Below the pieces are notes generated by a model. It searched no databases. It was not told the origin of the DNA and saw nothing but the letters and a program-made list of their open reading frames with translations. Positions 54,740 through 64,000 of a stretch of 64,000 bases of DNA are shown here, piece after piece (the stretch's first letter is position 1; each line of letters starts with the position of its first letter). The position numbers and the translations under genes were made by a program. This DNA comes from Echiichthys vipera. Lineage: Eukaryota; Chordata; Actinopteri; Perciformes; Trachinidae. The stretch lies in the NCBI GenBank assembly GCA_963691815.1, contig OY829668.1:18147953-18211952 (forward strand), given 5' to 3'.

Positions 54740-56168
54740 AAAAAGCAAAAAGCAGCTATTTTATTTTCAAACGTGTGCCTGAGCAGAAACACCATTGCTA
54801 AACGTGTAGACCAGCTTTCCACCAATCTAAAAGAGCAGCTTCTGGAAAAGGGAAAAAATGTCATCGCATATTCCCTTGCTGTGGATGAGAGCACCGACAC
54901 AACTGACATTGCCCAGCTGTCAATTTTCATTTGTGGAGTGGACTCCAGCCTGGGCATAACAGAAGAGTTTTTGGGATTACGTCCTATGCATGGCACAACT
55001 ACAGGACAAGATCTGTATGAAGAGGTATCCCTATGTGTCAATGAGATAGGGCTGCCTTGGGGAAAACTCGTGGGATTGACAACAGACGGAGCACCCGCGA
55101 TGTGTGGACACAGGAGTGGATTGGTGGCAAGAATACGTGAGAGGATGCGGGACGAAAACGCCACAGGTGAGCTGACAGCGCATCACTGCGTAATACACCA
55201 GGAGTCGTTATGTGGCAAAGCATTAAAAATGGAACATGTAATAACCATCATAACACGTGCAGTTAACTTCATTAGGGCCAAAGGTTTAAATCACCGCCAG
55301 TTCAAGGCATTTCTGGGCGAGTTAGGCACAGAGTATGGTGACTTGCCCTATCACACAGCTGTGCGATGGCTAAGCAAGGGAAAGGTGCTGCAAAGATGTT
55401 TCGAGCTGCGTGAGGGATTTGTCTGTTCCTTGAAAGCAAAGGGAAAGACACAACAGAGCTCCGAGATGAAACATTTATGTGTGAAATGGCGTTTCTGTGC
55501 GACATCACCAGCCATCTGAATGTGATGAACCTGCAGCTGCAGGGACAGGGGCGTGTCATCTCTGATCTGTACAGTACAGTAAAGGCCTTCTTAACTAAGC
55601 TGATCCTGTGGGAGACGCAGATGCGGAAAGAAAACTTGAGCCACTTTCCCAGCTGCCAGACCATAAAAGACAAGCTCTCTACCGTTGCGTTCCCGAGTGC
55701 ACAGTTTGCTGATAAACTCAACCTACTTGCCGTCGACTTCGACGCCGATTTGCTGATTTTGAAGCTCAAAAAAGCAGGTTTCAACTGCTCGCTAATCCTT
55801 TTGGAGTTGACGTAAAAAGTGCACCGCCAAACCTCCAAATGGAGTTGATTGAGCTCCAGTGGAATGACACACTGAGGGAAAAATACGAGAGAGTGGGTGC
55901 TGCTGAGTTTGCACGTTTCATCCCTGACACATTGCCTCAGCTGCGCATCCAAGCTACACAGATGCTCTCCATGTTTGGCAGCACATACCTGTGTGAACAG
56001 ATGTTCTCTTTGATGAAGCGAAACAAAACATCACACAGGAGCCGTCTTAGTGATAAACACCATGACTCAATCCTGAGGATTTCCTCAGCTCAGAGCCTGA
56101 CCCCGAACAAAAGATGGGACACCACCAAGTATCAGGCTCAGCCTCAGACAAGTGAGCATCACAGTTGA
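54740..56168 (+). mobile_element. hAT transposase-derived sequence (GTF2IRD2/ZBED5-like)
   Basis: Transposase-like protein in three frames. 54773-55465: AYSLAVDESTDTTDIAQLSI (first catalytic Asp region), LVGLTTDGAPAMCGHRSGLV (second), HHCVIHQESLCGKALKMEHV, HTAVRWLSKGKVLQRCFELR. After a shift near 55465: CDITSHLNVMNLQLQGQGRV and ISDLYSTVKAFLTKL. After another near 55800: QLRIQATQMLSMFGSTYLCE and QMFSLMKRNKTSHRSRLSD (hAT dimerisation region), ending at 56168. An N-terminal BED finger is absent. About 470 codons with only two frameshifts. Terminal inverted repeats were not found. Confidence 0.82.
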
Positions 56169-56349
56169 TCACAGAGCTTTCAGTTACATTTTTACAGTTG
56201 TTTCTACAAGATGTTTTTTTTTTCTTTGAAGGAATAATTGTTTCGTCTGTGTGCCATAGATTTTTTAATTTAATTTAATTGTATTTTATTTATTTATATT
56301 TATTTTTCAGTTAAGTTTTATTGAGCCTCTAGTATTTTCTTACAACAAC
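56169..56349. other. Flank between hAT and L1 fragment
   Basis: T-rich, with TTTAATTTAATTTAATTGTA near 56265. No motif. Confidence 0.4.
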
Positions 56350-56735
56350 GCTTCATATTTAAAGTGTAAATTGCTACTATTGGGTTCATAGCATGTCTCA
56401 AAGCACCTATCAAATGTTTATCCCCCCCCTTGCTTTTAGGTAGTTGATGTGTCGTAAATTTTATTCTAGATTGTTTACTATTCCAAAAGAATCAAGAAAT
56501 CATCTTGTCCAAGGCTAAAAATGTGTTTTGGGGGATGTTAATTGGAAGAGCATGAAATAAATATATTAATTTAGGTAAAATGTTAATTTTGACTGTCCAT
56601 TATTCTAGCACTGAAGTCTAATGGGAGGGTAGACCACCTTTCAAAATCTTTTTTGAGTTCCACCAAGATACTTCACTGTTTTATTCCATTTCAAATTATA
56701 TGCATCCTTATTTGTCGGGATGGAGAATAATTTAA
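56350..56735 (-). mobile_element. L1-like LINE ORF2 fragment
   Basis: Minus strand reads NKDAYNLKWNKTVKYLGGTQ near 56700, then INILPKLIYLFHALPINIPQ near 56590 and FFWNSKQSRIKFTTHQLP near 56490. These are post-RT segments of an L1-like ORF2, in the orientation opposite to 54045-54715. The Gypsy element begins 25 bases further on. Confidence 0.7.
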
Positions 56736-56760
56736 CAAGAGAATTGTCAAGATCTGGTTC

Positions 56761-57274
56761 TGTCAGTACCCTCCTCTCTTTCGTTCTGTGTGAGTTTGTC
56801 TCCCCCTGTCTGTGTTTCCCTGCATGCTCTCTCTCTCGTCTCTGTGTAGGTCCGGTAGGCATTCCCCCAAGCTGCAGCCTGTTATGCTGATTACCCCAAC
56901 ACCTTAAATACCTGAAGCTGACAGGCATGCAGCGCCAGACCGTCGTCGACCCTTTATTGGTAACACTATTCCCCGCGGATTTGCATCCCCTTTCTTGTTG
57001 TGGTTTTCACGCTCCCTGTAGTAAGTTGATTAATCGTATTTGTTTTCTGTTTTCTCCGTAGTTTCCCGTGTTCCCGTTTCCCGTCCGTCTCCCTGATCTT
57101 CCGTCGTCTTCCTTTTCCTGTTATTCCCGTGTTTGTTTAGTTAGTCTTGTTTTTGTAATCTCTGTAGTGTTTTTGCGTTTGTCCATTTAATATATTAAAC
57201 ATTTATCCACGAGACTTTTTGTCTGTGTCTGCATTGGGTCAACCTTTCGTGTTTTACCTGTACAGTTCATGACA
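56761..57274 (+). repeat. 5' LTR of the Gypsy element
   Basis: Runs TGTCAGTACCCTCCTCTCTT to TACAGTTCATGACA, 514 bases, TG...CA. It has TTAATATATTAAACATTT and a TGTCTGTGTCTGCATTGGGT segment near the end, which is repeated at 60966-60985. A possible primer-binding region (GAGCAGTCCAGCC) follows. Confidence 0.85.
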
Positions 57275-57292
57275 GAGCAGTCCAGCCGTAAC

Positions 57293-60200
57293 ATGGACCC
57301 CGCGGACATCGAAACCAAATCCCCGGGTTTTTCCGTGCGTTTGCAGTTTCTTCTCAGAGAGTACTCCTTGGTAAACACTCACAGACGCTGGAAGGAATCC
57401 TGACGAGTCTCAGTCAGTTGACTGCCTGCGTTGTTCCTCTGGAATCAAGACAGGTGGGACCTCTCCTTGCCGCTCCTGTGAATGTTGAGTCACCCGCTAC
57501 TACCGTGAGTACTCTCCTCCCTCGTCAGCCCTATGTTCCGGCACCAGAGCATTATTGTGGAGCGTTGGGTGAATGCGGAATTTTTCTTTTTCAGTGCTCT
57601 CTGGTGTTCAGTCAACAGCCCCGCACATACGCTAACGATAGCACCAAGATAGCGTATGTGCTAGGCTTGTTGTCTGGTAGGGCTCGAGCCTGGGGAGCTG
57701 CGTTTTGGAACAACCCCCTGACTCGGCAGGCAACGTTCCAACAGTTCACCAGTAAAATCATGTCGGTATTCGATCATCCTGTCTCTAATAGCGATTCCAG
57801 CAACCCGTTGCTAGATTTACGCCAGGGTTCCGCCAGTGCGGCAGATTGCTCCATTGAGTTTCGCACTTTAGCGGCAGAATTAGGATGGGATGATCGGGCT
57901 CTTCAGAGCATTTTCGTGAAGGGGCTTAGAGAGGAGGTTAAGGACAGTTTAGTGGGTAGATCTGAGACTGCTTACCTTCAGGAGCTCATTAGCCTCGCCA
58001 TAAAGATTGACAACCGTCTGCGTGAGAGAGACGCCGCGAGAGACGGTCAGGGTTTCTCGTGACTCCTGTTCCCCCTATTAGTTTTCCCGAACAGATCCCT
58101 GTGGTACCCATGAGTAGCTGGGTTCCTTTATCCTCCACCCCTGACCAGGAGGAACCCATGCAGCTAGGACGTAGCCATCTAACCCCCGCGGAACGTGAGC
58201 AGCGTTTCTGTAACAGGTTATGCATTTATTGTGGGGATCCGAATCACCAGATCTCTAATTGTCAAAGCGGTTAAACTGTCAGACTCACCAGTCACAGGCG
58301 GGGTCCTGGTGAGTCGTTCAGTGGTCCCAAATAATCCCCGTCAGTGCATAAATCTGGATGTGGTGTTGTCTTGTGAGGGCAGGAAATATTCCCTTCAGGC
58401 ACTCATTGACTCAGGTGCCGACACGAATATCATAGATTGTGATTTTGTTGCCGTAAACGCCATTCCCGTGAGCAAGCTGGAGACCCCCTTAAGTGTTAAC
58501 AGTCTCAGTGGGAGCGAACTCGCTCAGATCTCCGCTGAAACCTTACCCTTAACTATGTCTCTGGCTGGTAATAACTCTGAATCGATTTCTGATCGTTTCA
58601 TGTTATGCCTTCCACCAATGCTCCAGTAGTTCTTGGACTTCCCTGGCTTATCACTCACAACCCAGTCATCGACTGGTTAACGGGTCGGTTTGTGAGTTGA
58701 AGTAGCTTTTGTCATTCTTCCTGTCTACGCTCAGCTCCTCCTAGTGGTCCTTGTGTTCTCAGTCCCACCGTACCTGATCTGCCTGATTTGTCTTCCGTAC
58801 CTCCTGTGTATCACGATTTTGCCGAGGTCTTCAGTAAGACTAAGGCGCTATTTTTACCTCCTCACCGTCCTTACGACTGCCCCATTGAGCTGTTGCCCGG
58901 ATCAACTTTTCCCAATAGTCGCCTTTATAATCTGTCTGGTCCCGAACGGGAGTCTATGGAAACCTATATGAACGACTCACTCAAATCAGGGATTATTAGT
59001 CCTTCATCTTCTCCACTGGCAGCAGGGTTTTTTTTTTTTGTGGCAAAGAAAGATAGATCCCTGCGTCCCTGCATAGATTACAGGGGACTTAATAACATCA
59101 CCATAAAGACCCCCTACAATTGATCAACTCCGCCTTCAAGCCATTGCACGGCGCAACCGTTTTCTCTAAGCTCGACCTCCGCAATGCATATCACCTTGTG
59201 AGGGTGAGGGGAGGGGGACGAGTGGAAAACAGCTTTCAATACGCCACTGGGACACTTTGAGTACCTGGTCATGCCTTTTGGTTTAACTAATGCCCCGGCT
59301 GTATTTCAGGCTCTGGTGAATGACGTTCTTCGGGACATGCTCAACCGCTCCGTGTTTGTGTATTTAGACGACATCCTGATTTTCTCGAAGGACTTGAATG
59401 AGCATGTGGTGCACGTTCGTCAGGTTCTTCAGCGTCTTCAGGAGAATTGTTTGTTCGTTAAAGCCGAGAAGTGTGAATTTCATGTGTCGTCGGTAGCCTT
59501 TTTGGGGTATATTGTCGAGAGCGGACAGGTTAGGGCTGACCCTGCGAAAGTCACGGCTGTGACCGAATAGCCCACACCTACCTCTCGTAAACAACGGTTT
59601 TTGGGTTTCGCTAATTTCTACCGCCGGTTTATTTGTAACTACAGCCAGGTAGTTTCCCCCCATGACCAGATTAACCTCTCCCTCTACTCCATTTGTCTGG
59701 TCCCCTGCCGCCAACAGCGCGTTCTTGACTCTAAAGAAGCGTTTTTCTTCCACACCTGTTCTTGTGCAACCGGACACTGGTCTCCAACTCATCTTCGAGG
59801 TGGACGCTTCAGATCTAGGAGTTGGGGCGGTCTTGTCCCAGACAACGGTTTCCGACAAGAAGATTCACCCTTGTGCGTTCTTTTCTAAGAAACTGTCCCC
59901 GGCAGAGAGAAACTACGATGACGGAAACCGTGAGTTGCTAGCCGTGAAGCTAGCACTGGAGGAGTGGCGACAGTGGCTGGAGGGGGCAGAGGTTCCATTT
60001 GTGGTGTGGACGGACCATAAGAATTTGGCCTACATTCAGACGGCCAAGAGGCTCAATTCCCGTCAAGCCAGTTGGGCCTTGTTCTTTGGGCGATTTAACT
60101 CACCTTGACCTACATTCCAGGGAACAAGAACATCAAGCCTGACGCACTCTCGCGGCAGTTTGGACCTGGAGAGCATCGTCCCTTCATCTTGTGTTATGGC

Positions 60201-60950
60201 AGCATTAACCTGGGAGATCGAGGCCACTGTCAGGCAGGCGCAGCCTTCACATCCCGACCCTGGTGGTGGACCACCGGGATGCCTGTTTGTTCCTTCCAGC
60301 GTCTCAGGTACTCCAGTGGGGACACTCGTCTCGACTCTCCTGACATCCTGGAATCACCAGAACCCTCAACCTTCTTCGTCACCACTTCTGGTGGAAATCT
60401 ATGGTGCCGGATACTAAGCAATTTGTCCTGGCTTGCACCGTCTGCGCTCGAGGGAAGGCATATCATCGACCTCCAGCGAGTCTTCTTCATCCTCTCCCGG
60501 TTCCCGGAGGGCCAATCAAGATTTGGAAACTGCCTCTGTTGCATCTGTGCTCGCAACCCTTCTTCGTGGTCTTCGCAGCCACGAGGGCTGGGTCGAGTAC
60601 TCCCACTACTCCCTAACCAGCACCGCTACAGGTATGTCCCCCTTCGAGGCGTCTTTGGGTTACTTGCATCCTCCAACCCAGGAAGCGGAGATAGCCGTGC
60701 CATCCGTCCAGCACCATCTCCGAAGAGTGCGTCGGATTTGGAGGGAGACCCGTGGGGCGTAACTCCGAACGGCGGAGCAGAACCGGAGGATGGCGGATTG
60801 TCATTGCATCCCTGCACCCAAGTACAGACCTGGACAAAGAGTATGGTTGAACTCTCGAGTATCACCTCAAAGAAACTTGCCCCTCGGTTCATTGGTCCAT
60901 TCGAGGTCGAGGCCATCGTGAATCCCAGTTCTTTATTTACGTTTATTTTG
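57293..60950 (+). pseudogene. Gypsy gag-pol, broken
   Basis: Gag starts at ATG 57293 (MDPADIETKSPG), shifts near 57400, then is open 57418-58062 (Gag core with GRARAWGAAFWNNPLTRQAT). After a shift comes a zinc knuckle CIYCGDPNHQISNC near 58225-58265. Protease: ALIDSGADTNIID near 58400-58440. RT: SLRPCIDYRGLNNITIKTPY near 59060, MPFGLTNAPAVFQALVNDVL near 59271, YLDDILIFSKDLNEH near 59355. RNase H: FEVDASDLGVGAVLSQ near 59800 and FVVWTDHKNLAYIQTAKRLN near 60000. Integrase: LACTVCARGKAYHR near 60430, then a large gap and GMSPFEASLGY near 60632. Not functional. Confidence 0.85.
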
Positions 60951-60954
60951 TAAC

Positions 60955-61018
60955 TTTACTTTTTGTCTGTGTCTGCATTGGGTCCACCTTTCGTGTTATA
61001 CCTGTACCGTGCATGACA
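60955..61018 (+). repeat. Remnant of the 3' LTR
   Basis: ACTTTTTGTCTGTGTCTGCA through GCATGACA matches the last 65 bases of the 5' LTR with a few changes. The rest of the 3' LTR and the pol end are missing. Confidence 0.8.
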
Positions 61019-61176
61019 AAGGCTTTTCCTCTATAGTCATATAAATTGTGCACTGAATTAATTATTATTTCTGACATTCTTGTGTACACATTTAAGTATT
61101 ATCTTTACGGGATTTACATGGATAATATAATTCTTGAAATGGTTTTAAGGTAAGACATGTAAATCTAACTGGAAAA

Positions 61177-61218
<42 letters not shown>

Positions 61219-61721
61219 GTTTTATCATTTCAGTCTGTAAAACAAAAAAAGTGACTTTCTATAGGCACTGTACTCCTACATCAACAAGTAACTCTTAGCC
61301 TTAATGTGTTTTATGAATACGGCCCCTGTTCTCCATATAAATACTGCTTCAGAAAATTTGGGTGGCGGTCAGAGTGTCTGCCACTTCGCTTTTCTCTGTT
61401 GGCCATAGTCGATGTGGGACACGATGAAGCAACTCTCAAGCTCTGGCTGTGCCCCATGTCTGGGTCCGGATTAGTGCTTGGCAGTGTACGGTTTCAGTTT
61501 CCTGTATGATTTGAAGTTTTCATATTCAATCCTACTGGTGCGTAGCTCAAGCAATTACTGTAACTCTTCAACAGGAAGAGCCGCAACAAATGCATCAAGC
61601 ATGTACTTTAGATGAATGACATGAGAGTATACGTTAGTTAGTTGTTCCTCATTCTCGTTTGCTGTTAAACAGTATGTACGGGAAGCAAAGTTTTCAACCC
61701 AGAATTGATTGTCAACAACAG
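61019..61721. other. Intergenic with (TA)n
   Basis: A (TA)n microsatellite of about 36 bases lies at 61179-61215. The open frame near 61306-61509 shows no recognised motif. Confidence 0.5.
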
Positions 61722-61898
61722 GTCTGTCCGACGTTCCTGCCTGTTATAGGGAAGGTTTTTGTTGCCATTTACTCTACGGGGTATTTGTTGGGTCTATGTA
61801 AATCATAAATAAGTCATAGAGTGTGGTCTATACTCTGTAAAGTGTCCTGAGATAACTTTAGTTATGATTTGGCACTGTAAATAAAATTGAATTAAATT
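61722..61898 (+). mobile_element. L2 3' end fragment
   Basis: GTCTGTCCGACGTTCCTGCC, TTATTTATGATTTACATAG-like sequence and GATTTGGCACTGTAAATAAA with a TTGAATTAAATTGAA tail match the 3' end of the L2 copies at 10518 and 33040. Confidence 0.88.
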
Positions 61899-62309
61899 GA
61901 ACATCGTGATTCGGTCTTTAACATGGCAAAACACAAACAATTTGTAACACTAATAATCACACACTCACAACACTGCAGCACAGAATGTTTTAAACTCTAA
62001 ACCTACAGCATACAAAGACCCATTCATAAAAAATAATCATACTTACTAACTATACCGAGCAGAGCCTCATCCTCTCTGATCTGCCACAGCAAAGTTATAC
62101 GTTAGAGACATGAGTTTTCCGAGTTAAAGTGTACCCACTCTTAAAAAACTCCTAAAACCTTAGCAGTGAAGGGTGTTGTGCTCAGTATTGTATGATTTAT
62201 GATGGACTTTGGCCTTTGATAGAGCAGATAATGTAAGTATAATACTGCATCAGAACAAAATAAGCTAATTTGTTGTATTGCTAAGATTCACATGGCTTTC
62301 TGTTTTCAG
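61899..62309 (+). other. Intron before gene 5
   Basis: Ends TGGCTTTCTGTTTTCAG. Only the last part resembles the introns of genes 1, 2 and 4. No first exon was found between gene 4 and here. Confidence 0.45.
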
Positions 62310-62740
62310 CTTTACCTTTAGATGTCCAGAAAGTGATTGTTGGTGAAGAACATCTGCAGGAGTGGAGCTCCAGTCTGGACCAGGAGGAACCAGAGCTCTC
62401 ACACATTAAAGAGGAACAGGAGGAACTCTGGATCAGTCAGGAGGGAGAGCTGATATCAAGTTCCCATTCACTCCAGTCTCTGTGAAGAGTGAAGAAGTTG
62501 ATGAAGAGAAACCTCAGTCCTCACAGCTTCATCAAAGACGAACTGAACAGATAAAAACAGAAGAAGAGGACTGTGGAGGACCAGAACCAGCCAGGAACTC
62601 AGATAAGACTGGAGACTCTTCTGAACCTGGCACTGATGACAGTGATGATTGGCTGGAGACCACAGAACCTCAGTCAGGTTCAAAGTCTCTTAAAAACAAT
62701 GAAGTTCTTGTCTGGGATTTGAGATGTAGTGCTGAAATCA
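62310..62740 (+). pseudogene. Gene 5: frameshifted acidic N-terminal region
   Basis: After the TGTTTTCAG acceptor the phase-1 frame gives LPLDVQKVIVGEEHLQEWSS and ELSHIKEEQEELWISQEGE, then runs to a TGA at 62483-62485. Against gene 2, 22 bases (CAGCTTCAGGGAATGGAGGA plus GG) are missing at about 62450, which causes the shift. The original frame continues from 62482 as MKSEEVDEEKPQSSQLHQ, EEDCGGPEPARNSDKTGDSS and DDWLETTEPQSGSK. A second shift near 62735 separates it from the finger array. Confidence 0.82.
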
Positions 62741-64000
62741 TTTATCTGCTCTGAGTGTGGGAAAATATTTGGCCACAAGAGTAATCTGAAGAGACATGTG
62801 AGAACCCACACAGGATAGAAACCTTTTAGTTGCTCCCTCTGTAAGAAATATTTTACACAGAGTACACATTTACATAAACACAAGGTCATGCACACAGGAG
62901 AGAAACCTATTAGTTGCTCACACTGTCTGAAATCTTTTACACAGAGTACACATTTACAGAAACACATGAGCATGCACAATGGAGAGAGACCATTCAGCTG
63001 CTCTGAGTGTGGCAAAAGATTTGGCCGTAGGGGAAATCTGACAAGACACATTATTACTCATACGGGAGGAAAACCTTTTAGCTGCTCGGTCTGTAAGAAC
63101 ACTTTTACACAGAGTGGGAGTTTACAGAAACACATGAACATCCACTCAGGAGAGAAACCATTTGGCTGCTCAGTGTCTGCTAAAGGTTTCATCGAAAGAT
63201 TACATCTGAAGAGACACTCAAAAACTCAAACAGGAGAGAAACCTTTCAGTTGCTCAGGGTATGGTAAATCTTCCACTGACAGCAGAAAAATGAAAATACA
63301 TATGAGACCTCATCCAGGTGAGGAAAGACTCAGCTGCAGTGTTTGTCACCAAACATTCACTTGGTATAATCAGCTCACAAACCATAAATGTGTTGGCTGT
63401 CAATCCTCACAGCTTCATCAAACTCACACGGAGGAGAACGGAGAGGCAGAGCCTCCGGCCAGCAGCTCAACTGAACAGATGAAAACAGAGGCTGATGGAG
63501 AGGACTGTGGAGGAACAGGACCCGCCATGTACTCCTATCCAGATTCACATTTACAACCTGATACTTACGACAAGACTGGAGACTGTTCTGAACCTGAGAC
63601 TAAATGCAGTGATGATTGGAAGGAGACCAGTGAACCTCAATCAAGGTTAAACCCTGCTAGTAATGAGGAAGTATCTGTTACTGATTTGCCATATAGAATT
63701 TGTGAGAAACCTTTTAGCTGCCCTGAGTGTGGGAAAATGTTTTTTCGCAAAACAGGTCTCAGGAGACACATGGTAACTCACACAGGAGAGAATTCTTTCA
63801 GCTGCTCACACTGTCTGAAATCTTTTACACAGAGAACACATTTACAGAAACACATGAGCATCCACACAGGAAAGAAACCATTAAGCTGCTCCGAGTGTGG
63901 GAAACGATTTGACCGCAAGGGAAATCTGAGGAGACACATGATAACCCATACCGGAGAAAAACTTTTCAGCTGCTCAGTTGGTAAGAATAGTTTTACACAG
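62741..64000 (+). CDS. Gene 5: long zinc-finger array with internal acidic spacer, open to the window end
   Basis: One frame, broken only by a TAG at 62816-62818 in the first finger's linker; from ATG 62888 it is open for 371 codons to the window edge. Fingers in order: helices HKSNLKR (before the TAG), QSTHLHK, QSTHLQK, RRGNLTR, QSGSLQK; two degenerate ones (CSVSAKGF with its second Cys lost and a final Gln, and CSGYGKSS); a C2HC-like end (CSVCHQTF...NHKCVGC); then an acidic spacer repeating the N-terminal signature (SSQLHQTHTEENGEAEP, EDCGGTGPAMYSYPDSH, CSEPETKCSDDWKETSEPQS); then fingers KTGLRR, QRTHLQK, RKGNLRR; and a last one with Cys to Gly (CSVGKNSF). A bipartite family member, probably a pseudogene unless an alternative start or splice skips the damage. 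Confidence 0.78.

Larger units (their letters stand above)
56761..61018 (+). mobile_element. Ty3/Gypsy LTR retrotransposon, defective
   Basis: Complete-looking 5' LTR (56761-57274), gag, protease, RT, RNase H and integrase remnants in order, and only about 65 bases of 3' LTR (to 61018). Total about 4.26 kb. Frameshifts occur in gag, pro and RT, and most of the integrase catalytic core is deleted. Flanking bases show no target duplication. No env-like frame. Confidence 0.9.

Noticed and set aside
61179..61215. (TA)n tract as a regulatory or origin element
   Set aside because: Ordinary microsatellite with nothing else around it.
61306..61509. 67-codon frame with several Cys
   Set aside because: No recognised domain, splice sites or conservation signal visible.

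Overview
The window looks like teleost fish nuclear DNA, most likely from a percomorph. It is AT-rich, its genes are spliced, and it is crowded with fish-type repeats: L2, CR1/Rex1-like, L1/Tx1-like and restriction-endonuclease-type LINEs, tRNA-derived SINEs with the fish ending that reads GCGCTATATAAGTACAAGTC, PIF/Harbinger and hAT elements, and Ty3/Gypsy elements. The host genes that can be recognised are C2H2 zinc-finger genes plus two decayed scavenger-receptor (SRCR) exons. No bacterial-type operon, CRISPR array, rRNA or bona fide tRNA gene was seen. Family names come from recognising protein motifs by eye, not from a search.

The host backbone is a tandem cluster of one fish-specific zinc-finger family. 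Its members have a short first exon, a phase-1 intron, then one exon holding an acidic, Lys/Glu-rich N-terminal region and the C2H2 array. Four copies of the second exon lie on the plus strand: gene 1 (2181-3265, seven fingers), gene 2 (14220-14689, fingers lost), gene 4 (44520-45517, six fingers) and gene 5 (62310 to beyond the window end, broken near its front). First exons with matching splice phase are visible for gene 2 (12154-12235) and gene 4 (40168-40255). Paralogous introns and 3' flanks share retroelement fossils, so blocks of several kilobases were duplicated. A second kind of zinc-finger gene (gene 3, 17878-18579, eight fingers with HTGEKPY linkers) lies between, and a decayed inverted copy of its intron and exon start sits at 5960-6400.

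Region by region: 0-4.5 kb, LINE fragment, intron and gene 1; 4.5-11.9 kb, inverted zinc-finger relic, hAT, Gypsy and LINE fragments, MITE, L2; 11.9-15.6 kb, gene 2 with hAT and SINE insertions in its intron and a minisatellite behind it; 15.6-18.6 kb, orphan exon candidate, LINE remnant, gene 3; 18.9-29.6 kb, an old LINE split by a 6.8 kb L1-like element that itself carries two insertions; 30-32 kb, an unclassified iterated repeat; 32.2-35.9 kb, solo LTR and a rearranged L2; 36.1-36.8 kb, two SRCR pseudo-exons on the minus strand; 37-38.8 kb, LINE fragments; 39.9-45.5 kb, gene 4; 45.5-52.1 kb, SINE, LINEs and a large foldback element; 52.3-54 kb, a Harbinger element; 54-56.7 kb, a hAT transposase between L1 fragments; 56.8-61 kb, a Gypsy element; 62.3-64 kb, gene 5.

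The zinc-finger proteins are expected to be nuclear, sequence-specific DNA-binding proteins whose finger contact residues differ from copy to copy. The cluster shows several routes of paralog decay side by side: loss of all fingers, truncation by a retroelement tail at a finger linker, frameshifts, and an in-frame stop. Nearly all mobile-element reading frames are broken; the longest are the hAT transposase (54740-56168) and the Gypsy gag.
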